A DNA stretch of 64,000 nucleotides from Amycolatopsis solani (GCF_033441515.1 NZ_JAWQJT010000001.1:3038001-3102000), one strand, 5' to 3'; numbered from the stretch's first letter, positions 8,484 to 17,411 are shown. Numbers and translations are program-made. The notes: a model not told the origin generated them from the letters alone.

Positions 8484-8549
8484 CAGGACGGGATTGTCAG
8501 CGGGCTCGCCGGCGCTGAACGACGTGTGCGAGACGAAAGGAGCACGGAA

Positions 8550-9245
8550 ATGTCGTTCGAGGGAAAGCGCCTGGTCGTCGTGGGCGGCGGTTCGGGAATC
8601 GGCCGCCGGATCGCGGCGGACGCGCGCGACGCGGGTGCCGAAGTCATCGTGGCCGGCCGGAACCCGGCGCGGGTCACCGATTCCGGGGTGCGGGCCGCAT
8701 TCGCCGATCTGTCCGAGGAATCGTCGGTGAAAGCGCTTGCCGAGGCGGTCGGCGAAGTCGACTACCTGGTCACGCTCGCGTCGGCGCCGGCGAACGGCCC
8801 GGTCACGACGCTGGACCGGGACGCCGTGACGCGGGCGTTCGACGCGAAGGTGATCGGGCCGCTGCTGCTGGCCAAGCACTTCGCCCCGCGGTTCCGCGAA
8901 GGCGGTGCCATGGTGCTGTTCTCCGGGGTCGCCGCCTGGCGCCCGGCGCCGGAGCGGACGGTCATGGCCACGACGAACGGCGCGGTCGCTTTTCTGGCGC
9001 AGGCGCTCGCGGTCGAGCTGGCGCCGATCCGGGTCAACGCGATCTCACCGGGCATCGTGGACTCGGGCGCCTGGGACCGCCTCGGGGAAGCGAAGGACGA
9101 GTTGTTCGTGCGGACGGCGGAAGCGAACCCGGCACGCCGGGTGGGTCGGCCCGAAGACGTTTCGGCGGCCACGCTCCAGCTGCTGTCGAACCCGTTCACC
9201 ACGGGCTCGGTGTACCACGTGGACGGTGGCGGCCGACTCGCCTGA
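8550..9245 (+). CDS. Atypical short-chain dehydrogenase/reductase
   Basis: 231 residues with the Rossmann fingerprint GGGSGIG (about 12-18), the NAG-equivalent region replaced by ASAPANG, and a C-terminal RVNAISPG...VDGGG. The usual YxxxK catalytic pair is missing: the position reads VMATTNGAVAF. This matches a subgroup of SDRs with an altered active site, so redox activity is not assured. Strong AGGAG ribosome-binding site. It is divergent from the LysR gene, which probably controls it. Confidence 0.85.
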   Translation: MSFEGKRLVVVGGGSGIGRRIAADARDAGAEVIVAGRNPARVTDSGVRAAFADLSEESSVKALAEAVGEVDYLVTLASAPANGPVTTLDRDAVTRAFDAKVIGPLLLAKHFAPRFREGGAMVLFSGVAAWRPAPERTVMATTNGAVAFLAQALAVELAPIRVNAISPGIVDSGAWDRLGEAKDELFVRTAEANPARRVGRPEDVSAATLQLLSNPFTTGSVYHVDGGGRLA

Positions 9246-9346
9246 AACCCAGGGTGAGCAAGCCTTTACACCGAGGTGGACCATTCCTATGATCGGGCCG
9301 ACCGGGCGCGCCGCCGCGGTCCGGTCGGCCCGAGGTGGAGGGTTTG

Positions 9347-9970
9347 ATGACACGTAGGGCGCCGCGCGGGGAGCACGTCACCGTCGCCGAGCTGCTGGTC
9401 CGGACCACCGCGCCGCACGACCGCACCGGCGGGACGAGGGCACGGCACCGGGAGAAACCGCAGGTCCTGCGTTCACTCGCCCGGCTGCGCGTCGTCTCGG
9501 TGGTCGCCGGGGCACTGGCACTGACCGGCGGGGTCGGCGCGGCGGTGTCGATGCCGGTGCAGCGGGGCGCGGGCGCGACCTGGCCCCCGGCCGGCCTGGA
9601 ACCCCCGCCGGTGGCACTGATCCCGCTGCCGGCCGACGTCGTGGTGCCGGCTGCGCGTCCCGATGCGGAATCCGTGGTGCCGCCGGGTGCTCAGGCCGTG
9701 AATCCTCCTGCGGCGGGTGCGCCCGAGCCGGATTCCCGGATTTCGGCGGGGCATCGCGGAACGCTCGCCCGGGCGGTCAAGATCGTCGGCAAGGCGAAAC
9801 CGAAGCTGAAGAAACCCGAGCACGCGGCGCCGGTGCGCCACGAAATCCGGGAAGTGCCGATCTGGTCGCGCGACCGGGCGCCGGCCCCGGACCGGCAGGC
9901 GGTCGCCCGCCACCACGGCGGCGGGCACCACGACTGCGGTGGCGGCGGACGGCACCGGCGCGGAAACTAG
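9347..9970 (+). CDS. Single-pass membrane protein with N-terminal TVAELLVR motif
   Basis: 207 residues: a cytoplasmic N-terminus with the motif RGEHVTVAELLVR, one transmembrane helix (about 50-72), then a proline/alanine-rich extracytoplasmic region and a His/Gly-rich C-terminus ending HHGGGHHDCGGGGRHRRG. I do not know the family. The N-terminal motif recurs in the next gene. The His/Cys-rich tail could bind metal. The start uses GGTGGAGG upstream of the ATG. Confidence 0.6.
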   Translation: MTRRAPRGEHVTVAELLVRTTAPHDRTGGTRARHREKPQVLRSLARLRVVSVVAGALALTGGVGAAVSMPVQRGAGATWPPAGLEPPPVALIPLPADVVVPAARPDAESVVPPGAQAVNPPAAGAPEPDSRISAGHRGTLARAVKIVGKAKPKLKKPEHAAPVRHEIREVPIWSRDRAPAPDRQAVARHHGGGHHDCGGGGRHRRGN

Positions 9971-9991
9971 GCGTCCAGCGGGATTTGGTGA

Positions 9992-10039
9992 TGCATGAAG
10001 CGCGCCGAGCGCGTGCCTGCGCTCGGCGGTGATCATGCA
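9992..10039 (+). terminator. Long hairpin downstream of the membrane-protein gene
   Basis: Outer arms TGCATGA/TCATGCA enclose inner arms CGCCGAGCGC (10003-10012) and GCGCTCGGCG (10019-10028). It lies 22 bases after the stop of the TVAELLVR protein. No T-tract follows, so it may act as a GC-rich terminator or mRNA stabiliser. Confidence 0.5.
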
Positions 10040-10143
10040 GTCAGGCTGGTCCGCCGGACACAACTGGCCAGTAAGGTGACGAACCCGAATCAAATTCATA
10101 GAATCGGGGAACTCGGTCGGCAGCATTCACGCGGAGGTTCCTG

Positions 10144-10356
10144 ATGGCGCGCACAGCGCACCGTGGCAGTGGCAGACCCGTCACGGTGGGAGAGCTGATG
10201 CTCCGATCGGACGTCCACGGCAGGCGCCGTCCCGAGGACCTCGAGGTGCTCGAACTGGCGTACCGGATGCGCCGCCGCACCGGCGCGGCCGCGGATCTCC
10301 CCGTGGTGAAGAGTGGCTGGTGGCAGGTGCTGCGCCGCGGTTTACGCCGGGGCTGA
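10144..10356 (+). CDS. Small basic protein with TVGELMLR motif
   Basis: 70 residues: RGSGRPVTVGELMLRSD, then a charged helical part (EDLEVLELAYRMRRRTG) and a basic end. The opening motif resembles that of the preceding membrane protein (VTVAELLVR), suggesting a shared short interaction motif. No transmembrane segment. GGAGG ribosome-binding site; a TAGAAT hexamer about 40 bases upstream could be its -10. Convergent with the SGNH esterase. Function unknown. Confidence 0.6.
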   Translation: MARTAHRGSGRPVTVGELMLRSDVHGRRRPEDLEVLELAYRMRRRTGAAADLPVVKSGWWQVLRRGLRRG

Positions 10357-10357
10357 G

Positions 10358-11176
10358 CTACCGGAACGCGACCGCCACGGCCAGCGCCGTGGCGAGGACG
10401 CGGTGCCCGGCCGCGCTCGGGTGGACGTCGCAGCCGCCGTCCGGGAGCTTGACCAGCAACCCCGCGGCGCACGGGTCGCCGCCGGTGCGCAGGGAAGCCA
10501 GCCGGAACGCGGTGAAGCCGTCCGCGACGGCACCGCGGTAGTGCCGGGTCACCTGGGCCAGCGTCGCGTTGATCGCCTTGGTCTGGGCGACCTGCGCCGG
10601 ATCGCGGTAGTCGAGCGAGTAGTACGACACGAGCACGAGTTCGCCGCGGTACTGCGCGCGCACCGCGCCGAGTATCGTCGCCAGGTTCGCGCCGACCTGC
10701 TTGAGCGCGGCTTCGAACGTGGCGCCCGTGCAGTGGTCCGGTGTGGTGTCGCGGCAGCGGAACATGTCGTTGGCGCCGATGGTCAGCGTGACGAGCCGCG
10801 TGTCCCGGTGGGTCTTCAAGTACCGCACGGCGTAGTCGATCTGGGCGCCGGGATAGGCGACGTGCAGCGGATACGCCAGCCGGTAGGCGTTTTCGCAGCC
10901 GTTGCTCGGCGCGCTGACGGCCAGCAAGCTCCCCGTCGTCTCACCCGGGCAGGACGCGTTGGCGAGCTTCAACCCGCGCGCCGCCGCGTACTTTTCTGCA
11001 TAGCCGCGGAAGTTGTCCGCGTCGAGGTAGTCCGCACCGGCGTTCGGCCGGTACCCGAACGCGACCGAATCGCCCAGTGCCAGGTACCCGCCGTGGGCCC
11101 GGGCTTCCGCCGGTGCGATCAGCAGCGCGCTCGCCGCCAGGACCGCCGCCGTGACGGCGAAGAATCGACGAAGCAT
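10358..11176 (-). CDS. Secreted SGNH/GDSL-family esterase
   Basis: 272 residues with a cleavable signal peptide (basic start, hydrophobic core, APAEARA site near residue 26). SGNH blocks: ALGDSVAFG (nucleophile Ser), the Gly and Asn blocks LTIGANDMF, and CDVHPSAAGH for the catalytic His. Four or more cysteines suggest disulfides, as in Streptomyces secreted lipases of this fold. It hydrolyses acyl esters outside the cell. AAGGAG precedes the ATG. Single-gene unit downstream of the TAP-type peptidase. Confidence 0.9.
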   Translation of the reverse strand: MLRRFFAVTAAVLAASALLIAPAEARAHGGYLALGDSVAFGYRPNAGADYLDADNFRGYAEKYAAARGLKLANASCPGETTGSLLAVSAPSNGCENAYRLAYPLHVAYPGAQIDYAVRYLKTHRDTRLVTLTIGANDMFRCRDTTPDHCTGATFEAALKQVGANLATILGAVRAQYRGELVLVSYYSLDYRDPAQVAQTKAINATLAQVTRHYRGAVADGFTAFRLASLRTGGDPCAAGLLVKLPDGGCDVHPSAAGHRVLATALAVAVAFR

Positions 11177-11249
11177 TTCCGGGCTCCTTCCGCGCACCGC
11201 TGCGTGGCCGGCACCGATTCTGCCGGGTCCGGCCACGCGGCGGAAGGCG

Positions 11250-12743
11250 TCAGAAGGCGATCGTCGACGGCGGCTTCGGCCCGGCGATCCGCGCTTCCGG
11301 CGTACCCGGCTCGACCGCGGCGCAGTGCGTGCCCTTGGCCGGCATCTTGCCGCTGATCAGGTAGTCGTCGGTGGCCTTGGTGACGCACTGGCTCTTCTTG
11401 AAGTACGCGCCGTGGCCCCAGCCGTCGTAGGTGAGCAGCGTGCTGCCGCTCTGGCGGGCCGCCGTCTGCGACCACGCGTACGGCGTCGCCGGGTCGTGCC
11501 TGCTGCTGAGCATCAGCAGCGGCGGCGCGCCGTGGACCTGCAGCGGGTGCTGCGGGTTGCTCGCCCGCTCCGGCCAGCCGATGCAACCGGTGACGGCGGA
11601 CCAGCCCAGTGAGTTGACCTTGACGTCGGGTGCCAGCGCCGCGGCGCCCCGGCGGTAGGCCTCGAGTTCGGCGAAGTTGTGCACCGGCAGGCGCCAGTCG
11701 TCGCAGAACACGCTCTGGAACACGTTGTTGATCGGGATGTCTTCACGCAGCCGCGCCGACGCGGGCGGCTGGGTACCGTCCTTGAAGGACTTGAGCGTCG
11801 TCGCGAGACGGTCCCAGCTGGGACCGTAAAAACTGCCCTGGATGATCGACGCGAGGTCGAGCGGCGTGATCGGCTCACCGCTCTGCGGGTCCTTCAGCTC
11901 GCCGCGCGCGGCCTTGTCCTGCAGGTCACGCGTCACCTTCGAAACGTCCTGGCCGTGCAGCGCGCAGCTCGCCGTCCGGGCGCACCAGGCGGCGAATTCG
12001 CCGAATTCCGCTTGCACGGTCTGGGTTTCGCTGTTCAGGAAGTCCCACGCGGTGACCTGCGAGTGGTCCATGTTGCTGTCGAGCACGAGCGCGCGGACCT
12101 TGTCCGGGAACAGTTCCGCGTACTGCTGGCCCATCAGCGTGCCGTACGAAACGCCGTAGTACGTCAGCTTCCGGTCGCCGAGCGCGGCGCGGATCGCGTC
12201 CATGTCGCGCGCGACGCTCTTGGTGTCGGCGAAGCGCGCCAGCGGCCCGGTGAGCCGTCCGCAGCTTTCGCCGAGTTTCCGGTTGTACTGCGCGAGCTGC
12301 TCGAACTCCGCCTGGTTCGCCGGCACCTTCGGGTGGTCGGCGATCAGTTCGTCGAGCCCGCACTTGATCTGCGTGCTGTCGCCGACGCCGCGCGGGTCGA
12401 ACCCGACGGTGTCGAACCTCTTGGTGATCTCGGCCGAAAGCCCCCAGCCGCCCTTCACCTCGCCCGCGCCCGCGCCGCCGGGACCGCCCGGGTCCATCAG
12501 GATCGAGCCGATCCTGGCCTGCGGATCCGTGGCTTTGCGCCGTGCGAGCGCGATGGTCGTGGTGCCCCGGTCCGGGTGTCCCCAGTCGACCGGCACGGTG
12601 ACCGTGCCGCAGTCGACGTCCGGTGCGTCCGCGCACGGTTGCCAGTCCACGGATCCCGCCGCCGAAGCGGGTGCCGCGAACAGGCTCCCCAGTACCGCGG
12701 TCGTCGCCGCGGCGGTCAGCAGCCGCCTCATTACCCCCGACAT
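11250..12743 (-). CDS. Secreted tripeptidyl aminopeptidase-type alpha/beta hydrolase
   Basis: 497 residues. Signal peptide about 1-29 (LLTAAATTAVLGSLFAAPASA). The catalytic triad matches the Streptomyces TAP/SCO7095-like family: nucleophile in GVSYG (Ser about 199), Asp in SSRHDPATP and His in GWGHGAY. The TAP C-terminal domain is present. The family releases N-terminal tripeptides or hydrophobic dipeptides from peptides outside the cell. Length is typical. A 17-bp palindrome lies just upstream. Confidence 0.9.
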   Translation of the reverse strand: MSGVMRRLLTAAATTAVLGSLFAAPASAAGSVDWQPCADAPDVDCGTVTVPVDWGHPDRGTTTIALARRKATDPQARIGSILMDPGGPGGAGAGEVKGGWGLSAEITKRFDTVGFDPRGVGDSTQIKCGLDELIADHPKVPANQAEFEQLAQYNRKLGESCGRLTGPLARFADTKSVARDMDAIRAALGDRKLTYYGVSYGTLMGQQYAELFPDKVRALVLDSNMDHSQVTAWDFLNSETQTVQAEFGEFAAWCARTASCALHGQDVSKVTRDLQDKAARGELKDPQSGEPITPLDLASIIQGSFYGPSWDRLATTLKSFKDGTQPPASARLREDIPINNVFQSVFCDDWRLPVHNFAELEAYRRGAAALAPDVKVNSLGWSAVTGCIGWPERASNPQHPLQVHGAPPLLMLSSRHDPATPYAWSQTAARQSGSTLLTYDGWGHGAYFKKSQCVTKATDDYLISGKMPAKGTHCAAVEPGTPEARIAGPKPPSTIAF

Positions 12744-12788
12744 TGCCAGCCCTTCCCCTCACCGACAGTGTTTGTTCGGCTCCAGGAA

Positions 12789-12805
12789 ATCACCGATCCG
12801 GTGAT
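12789..12805. promoter_or_regulatory. 7-3-7 palindrome upstream of the TAP gene
   Basis: ATCACCG-ATC-CGGTGAT lies about 45 bases upstream of the TAP start and 22 bases after the exporter stop (both genes read leftwards). It may be a regulator site or a short hairpin; I cannot decide. Confidence 0.35.
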
Positions 12806-12826
12806 CGCGCCAGCTTCCCAGGTGGA

Positions 12827-14191
12827 TCAGGCCGTGGCGTCCATTGTGGACGTACGCTCGGCGTGCCGGAGCCACGCGGTGGCGAGCACCCCGAGCGCGC
12901 ACAGCGTTCCCAGCACCCCGAACGCCCAGCCGAACCCGGTCGACGCGGTCACGGACAGGCCGCGGGACAGCACGATCACGCACAGCGCGCCGCCGACCGC
13001 GCCGCCTACGCGCATGACGATGTTGACCAGCGCGGTGGCGTGCCCGAGCTCGTCGGCGGCGACCGACGCGTACGCCGCCGTCGACGCGGGCATGATCGAC
13101 AGGCCCAGTCCGGCGCCGCGCAGCAGGAGGACCCCCTGGACCAGCCACATCGGCGTGTCCGGGCCGAACCACGGCAGCGGCACCGTGCTCGCCAGCACGA
13201 CCAGTGCCCCGGTGAGCGAGACGGTGCCACCGCCGTACCGGTCGGTCAGCCGGCCGGCCACGAGCACGAACACCGTGGTGGCGAGCCCCATCGGCGCGAG
13301 CAGCACGCCGGCTTCGGCGGGCCCGGCGCCGAGCCGGACCTGGAACCACAGCGGCAGCAGCAGGACCGCGCCGAACATGCCGGCCCCGGCGAGGAGCACG
13401 GACGCCAGCGCCGAACCCAGCACCGGCCGCGCGGCGAGCCGCAGCCGCAGCACCGGGTGCCGCACGCGCAGCGACCACCACGTGAACACCGCGAGCGCGC
13501 CGGCGCCGGCGGCCGCGAGCACGCCGTTCAGCTCGGTCAGCGCGTAGACCAGCAGCGGCAGGCCGAGTGACACCAAGGCCAGCCCGGGCCAGTCCATCGG
13601 CGGCGGCGCGTGCCGCTCGCCGCGCGGGACGTACCGCAGCGCGAGTCCGAACGCGACGAGCCCGATCGGCAGGTTCAGCCAGAACAGCACCGGCCACGAG
13701 AAGTGCGCGAGCAGGAACCCGCCGACGCTCGGCCCGACGACCGGCGCGAGGCCCACGACCAGGCCGAGCGTCCCCATGGTGCGGCCCAGCCGTTCCGGGC
13801 CGACGGCCAGCCCGATCACGGTCTGCCCGGCCGTCACCATGACCCCGGTGGCCATGCCCTGCACCGCCCGGAACGCGATCAGGGTGACCGCGTCCGGCGC
13901 GAGGGCGCAGGCCACCGACGTCAGGAGGAACGCGGCGAGCGCCCACAGCCACAGCCGCCCGGCGCCGAGCTTCCGCACGAGCCACGGCGTGAGCGGGAGC
14001 GCGGCGGCGAGCCCGAGCAGGAAAGCCGTGGCCACCCACTGGATTTCGATGAGGCTGACCCCCAGGCGCAGCCTCATCGATTCCAGCCCGACGGCGACGA
14101 TCGAGCCGTCCATGTTGCCCAGGAACCCGCCGAGCGCCATCACGCCGGAGGCGATCCAGACGGTGCGCGGGATGGGAGGTGCGGTGGTCAT
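12827..14191 (-). CDS. DHA2-type major facilitator drug exporter
   Basis: 454 residues, about 14 hydrophobic segments, with the motif-C-type sequence LGLVVGLAPVVGPSVGG typical of antiporters, and GNMDGSIVAVGLESM in helix 1. The family exports drugs or metabolites against protons across the plasma membrane. Lying 34 bases after the LacI gene on the same strand, it could be read through from it. It may also have its own promoter at 14199-14229. Confidence 0.9.
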   Translation of the reverse strand: MTTAPPIPRTVWIASGVMALGGFLGNMDGSIVAVGLESMRLRLGVSLIEIQWVATAFLLGLAAALPLTPWLVRKLGAGRLWLWALAAFLLTSVACALAPDAVTLIAFRAVQGMATGVMVTAGQTVIGLAVGPERLGRTMGTLGLVVGLAPVVGPSVGGFLLAHFSWPVLFWLNLPIGLVAFGLALRYVPRGERHAPPPMDWPGLALVSLGLPLLVYALTELNGVLAAAGAGALAVFTWWSLRVRHPVLRLRLAARPVLGSALASVLLAGAGMFGAVLLLPLWFQVRLGAGPAEAGVLLAPMGLATTVFVLVAGRLTDRYGGGTVSLTGALVVLASTVPLPWFGPDTPMWLVQGVLLLRGAGLGLSIMPASTAAYASVAADELGHATALVNIVMRVGGAVGGALCVIVLSRGLSVTASTGFGWAFGVLGTLCALGVLATAWLRHAERTSTMDATA

Positions 14192-14198
14192 GCCGACG

Positions 14199-14229
14199 AC
14201 GGTAAAAGCTCAAGGAAGGTCGAAGTCAA
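14199..14229 (-). promoter_or_regulatory. Candidate promoter with 19-bp spacer (MerR-type) for the exporter
   Basis: Read on the minus strand: TTGACT, 19 bases, TACCGT. Inside the spacer is CGACCTTCCTTGAG, which resembles the split dyads bound by MerR-family activators that tolerate long spacers. The -10 would place the transcript start at or very near the ATG, giving a leaderless message. No MerR gene is present in the window. Confidence 0.35.
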
Positions 14230-15221
14230 CCGTCGCGGCTCGAACTGTCCCGGACGATGAGCTGCGCCGCCATGGTCGTCGAGGTCGGCGGACGGGCGCC
14301 GTCGGCGATGCGGTCGAGGAGCAGGCGGGCCGCGAGCTGCCCCATCGCGTAGGCGGGCTGGGCGACGACCGTCAGCGCCGGCGTGATCAGCGTGGCCCAC
14401 GGGACTTCGTCGAAGGAGACGATCCCGATGTCGCGGCCCGGCCGCAGGCCCATCTCCGCGAGCACCTGCAGCACGCCGACCGCCATCGGGCTGCCGGACA
14501 CCAGGAGTGCGTCCGGCGGATCGGGTTCGGTCAGCAGCCGTTTCGCGGCTTCGCGGCCACCGGCTTCGCGGAATCCGCAGCGGTGCACCAGTTTCTCGGA
14601 ATAAGTCAGGCGAGCCGCGTGGAGTCCGTCGCGGTAACCGTCGAGCCGCGCGTCCGCGGTGGTGATGCCGGGCGGGCCGGCGACGCACCCGATCCGCCGG
14701 TAGCCGCGCGCGATCAGGTGCCGCACGGCCGCGGCAGCCGACTCGCGGGAGTTGACGAGCACCGCGTCGCAGTCGGCCGAAGCGAGCCGCCGGTCGACCG
14801 TCACGACCGGCGTCCGGTGCGCGAGCAGCGGCCGGACGTCGCTGTCGGGCGTGGGCGAGAGGATCACGCCCGCGAGCCGTTCCTGCACCGCGGCTTCGAC
14901 GTACCGGCGTTCCTTGGCGGTGTTTTCGTCGGCGTTGCACAGCAGGACCGAGAAACCGGCGGCCTGCGCGGTGTCCTCGACCCCGCGCGCGATCGCCGTG
15001 AAGAACGGGTTTTCGACGTCGGCGATGATCAGCGCCAGCACCGCGGTTTCGCGGCGGCGCAGGCTGCGCGCCAGGCCGTTCGGCGTGTAGCCGAGCTGTT
15101 CCACTGCTCTCGTCACGCGATCCGCGAGCACCGGATCCACAGTGGACTTGCCGTTGAGCGCTCTCGACACGGTCGCGGTCGAGACCCCGGCCAGCGCCGC
15201 CACATCGGAGATCGTCGCCAC
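14226..15221 (-). CDS. LacI-family sugar-responsive repressor
   Basis: 331 residues. The N-terminal helix-turn-helix ISDVAALAGVSTATVSRALNG (residues 3-24) is followed by the hinge NGLARSLR and a periplasmic-binding-like effector domain. I chose the GTG giving VATISDV, preceded by GATGAGGA; a GTG at 15236 is also possible. It is divergent from an FGGY kinase over only 60 bases, so it most likely represses that kinase and itself, and perhaps the exporter downstream. Confidence 0.92.
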   Translation of the reverse strand: MATISDVAALAGVSTATVSRALNGKSTVDPVLADRVTRAVEQLGYTPNGLARSLRRRETAVLALIIADVENPFFTAIARGVEDTAQAAGFSVLLCNADENTAKERRYVEAAVQERLAGVILSPTPDSDVRPLLAHRTPVVTVDRRLASADCDAVLVNSRESAAAAVRHLIARGYRRIGCVAGPPGITTADARLDGYRDGLHAARLTYSEKLVHRCGFREAGGREAAKRLLTEPDPPDALLVSGSPMAVGVLQVLAEMGLRPGRDIGIVSFDEVPWATLITPALTVVAQPAYAMGQLAARLLLDRIADGARPPTSTTMAAQLIVRDSSSRDG

Positions 15222-15281
15222 CGCGTCCTCATCCACTCTCGTCGTTTGACGGGGTTTTCGGCACACCATAGCGTGAGGTGG

Positions 15282-16772
15282 GTGACGGGACTGCTGCTCG
15301 GCGTGGACATCGGCACGGCGGGGTCGAAGGGCGTGCTGCTGGACCCCGGTGGCGCGGTGCTCGCCCGGTCCGTCCGCGAGCACGCCGTCTCGGCGCCGCG
15401 GCCGGGCTGGTTCGAGCACGACGCCGAAGCCGTCTGGTGGGCGGACTTCACCGCGATCGTCGCGGACCTGCTGCGCGCCGCGGGCGGGCGGCCGCTCGCC
15501 GGGCTCGGGGTGAGCGGCATCGGGCCGTGCCTGCTCCCGGCGTCCGCGGCGGGCGAGCCGTTGCGGCCGGCGATCCTCTACGGCGTCGACACCCGCGCGG
15601 GCGAGGAAATCGCGTCGCTGAACGAAGAGCTGGGCGCGGACGCGATCCTGGCGCGCGGTGGTTCGCCGTTGACCAGCCAGGCCGTCGGGCCGAAGGTGCG
15701 CTGGCTGGCGCGCCACGAGCCGGACGTCTACGCGCGCACGGAAAAACTGCTGATGGCGAGCTCGTTCCTGGTGCACCGGCTGACCGGCCGGTACGTACTG
15801 GACCACCACTCGGCCAGCCAGTGCACGCCGCTGTACGACCTCGCCGGCGGCAAGTGGGCGGTGGACTGGGCCGAGCGCGTCGCACCCGGGTTGCCGCTGC
15901 CGGAACTGCTGTGGCCGACGGAGACCGCGGGCGAAGTCACGCCCGCCGCGGCCGCGGCGACCGGGTTGCCCGCGGGGCTGCCGGTGACGGCCGGGACGGT
16001 CGACGCGTGGGCGGAGGCGGCCAGCGCCGGCGTCCGCGAGCCGGGTGACGTGATGGTGATGTACGGCAGCACGCTCTTCCTGATCCAGGTGCTCGCCGAA
16101 CCGCGGCCGCACCACGGCTTGTGGGGCACGCGCGGCGTCGATCCGGGCAGTTTCACGCTCGCGGCGGGCATGGCGACGTCGGGCGCGGTCACCGGCTGGC
16201 TGCGGGATCTGGTCGGCGGCTCGTACGCGGAGTTGACGGCGGAGGCCGCTTCCGTGCCGGCGGGCAGCCGCGGGCTCCTGCTGCTGCCGTACTTCGCGGG
16301 GGAGCGGACCCCGCTGTTCGACCCGGCCGCGCGCGGCGTGCTGGCCGGGCTGACGACCGGGCACGGCCGCGCGGAGATCTACCGCGCGGCTCTCGAGGGC
16401 ACGGCGTACGGCGTGCGGCACAACCTGGAGGCGATGACCGCCGCGGGCGGGGCGGCCGGGCGGCTGGTCGCGGTCGGCGGCGGGACCACGGGCGGGCTGT
16501 GGACGCGCATCGTCTCCGACGTCACCGGGCTGCCGCAGCGGATCCCGGCCGAAACCATCGGGGCGGCGCTGGGCGACGCGCTGCTGGCGGCGGAGGCCAC
16601 CGGCGTCGAGGTCGACTTCGCGCGCGTCAACCCGATCGCCGAGACGGTGCTGCCGGACCCGGCGAACAGCGAGCGGTACGGCGAGTTCTACCGGCATTAC
16701 CGCGCGCTCTACGAGGCCACCGCGGAAACCACGCACTTCCTGGCCGCGCAGCAGCACGCGGCCGCGCGTTAG
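15282..16772 (+). CDS. FGGY-family carbohydrate kinase (xylulokinase-like)
   Basis: 496 residues. The N-terminal phosphate-binding motif is GVDIGTAGSKG, with the second actin-like domain after about residue 250 (LLLPYFAGERTPLFD, EGTAYGVRHN, VAVGGGTTGGLW). This matches xylulokinase-type enzymes that phosphorylate a ketopentose or related sugar with ATP. Substrate cannot be fixed from sequence. The start at GTG 15282 is preceded by TGAGGTG; GTG 15273 is an alternative. The divergent LacI gene suggests induction by the sugar. Confidence 0.88.
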   Translation: MTGLLLGVDIGTAGSKGVLLDPGGAVLARSVREHAVSAPRPGWFEHDAEAVWWADFTAIVADLLRAAGGRPLAGLGVSGIGPCLLPASAAGEPLRPAILYGVDTRAGEEIASLNEELGADAILARGGSPLTSQAVGPKVRWLARHEPDVYARTEKLLMASSFLVHRLTGRYVLDHHSASQCTPLYDLAGGKWAVDWAERVAPGLPLPELLWPTETAGEVTPAAAAATGLPAGLPVTAGTVDAWAEAASAGVREPGDVMVMYGSTLFLIQVLAEPRPHHGLWGTRGVDPGSFTLAAGMATSGAVTGWLRDLVGGSYAELTAEAASVPAGSRGLLLLPYFAGERTPLFDPAARGVLAGLTTGHGRAEIYRAALEGTAYGVRHNLEAMTAAGGAAGRLVAVGGGTTGGLWTRIVSDVTGLPQRIPAETIGAALGDALLAAEATGVEVDFARVNPIAETVLPDPANSERYGEFYRHYRALYEATAETTHFLAAQQHAAAR

Positions 16773-16815
16773 CGCTGCTCCGTCCGGTCCTCTTCGGACT
16801 GCGCCGGTCGGGGTA

Positions 16816-17154
16816 TCACCGGGCGGGCCCGCGCCGGGCGGCCGCGCCCCGCCACCCGCGTCCGGCGGCCAGCCCCCGGTAGTGCTCCAGCGCGGCCACG
16901 GACTCGGTGACCTGCTCGAAGCTGGGCAGCGCGCGCACGTTGGCCACCAGCGTCATGTCCTTGCGCGGGATTTCGATGAAGCACACTTCGATGCCGGAGC
17001 GCTCGGCCTGGGCGGCCACCTGGGCCCGCCATTCGGGGAGGTCGTGCTCGTCGCCCAGCCATTCGTGCAGGTAGACGCACCACTTGCCGCGCTGCAACTC
17101 ACCCGCGATGGCCTCGAGATCGACCAGGTACGGATCCGTCACGTGTTCGGCCAT
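16816..17154 (-). CDS. Hypothetical protein
   Basis: 112 residues: VTDPYLVDLEAIAGELQ, CVYLHEWLGDEHDLPEWR, then IEVCFIEIPRKDMTLVANVRALPSFE and a basic end GWRGAAARRG. It reads as a small alpha/beta protein with two cysteines. I do not recognise it. The ATG at 17154 follows GGGGATCGG. It is convergent with the FGGY kinase. The 257 bases upstream hold no gene. Confidence 0.5.
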   Translation of the reverse strand: MAEHVTDPYLVDLEAIAGELQRGKWCVYLHEWLGDEHDLPEWRAQVAAQAERSGIEVCFIEIPRKDMTLVANVRALPSFEQVTESVAALEHYRGLAAGRGWRGAAARRGPAR

Positions 17155-17330
17155 GACCGATCCCCGCAACACCAAGGCACTGCTTCCCTCCTGCACTCCG
17201 GCGGTGACCCGTACCGACCGGAAAGCGCTTCCCCCGGCGGGGCACCCTCCCTGGTTCCACCGTGCAGCGCGCCGCCAACTTACCGGCGGAACCCGGACGC
17301 GGCAACCGGTTCGCCGTACCGGGCGGAGAT

Positions 17331-17361
17331 CACGTGCACCGGCGGCGTGCGGATGCACGTG
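17331..17361. repeat. Inverted repeat CACGTGCA/TGCACGTG
   Basis: Eight-base arms at 17331-17338 and 17354-17361 with a 15-base spacer, in the gap downstream of the GNAT gene and upstream of the hypothetical gene. Regulatory role unknown. Confidence 0.35.
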
Positions 17362-17411
17362 CTGGGGGTGACGTGCGGCTTCCGGCCTTCGTCCGAAGTG
17401 GACAGGGCCGG

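Noticed and set aside
9246-9346. Promoter and operator for the membrane-protein gene
   Set aside because: No -10/-35 pair or dyad was convincing in the 101 bases.
13776-15281. Upstream extension of the FGGY kinase frame
   Set aside because: The extra 500 codons are antisense to LacI and the exporter; the kinase motif DIGTAGSKG starts only after 15282.
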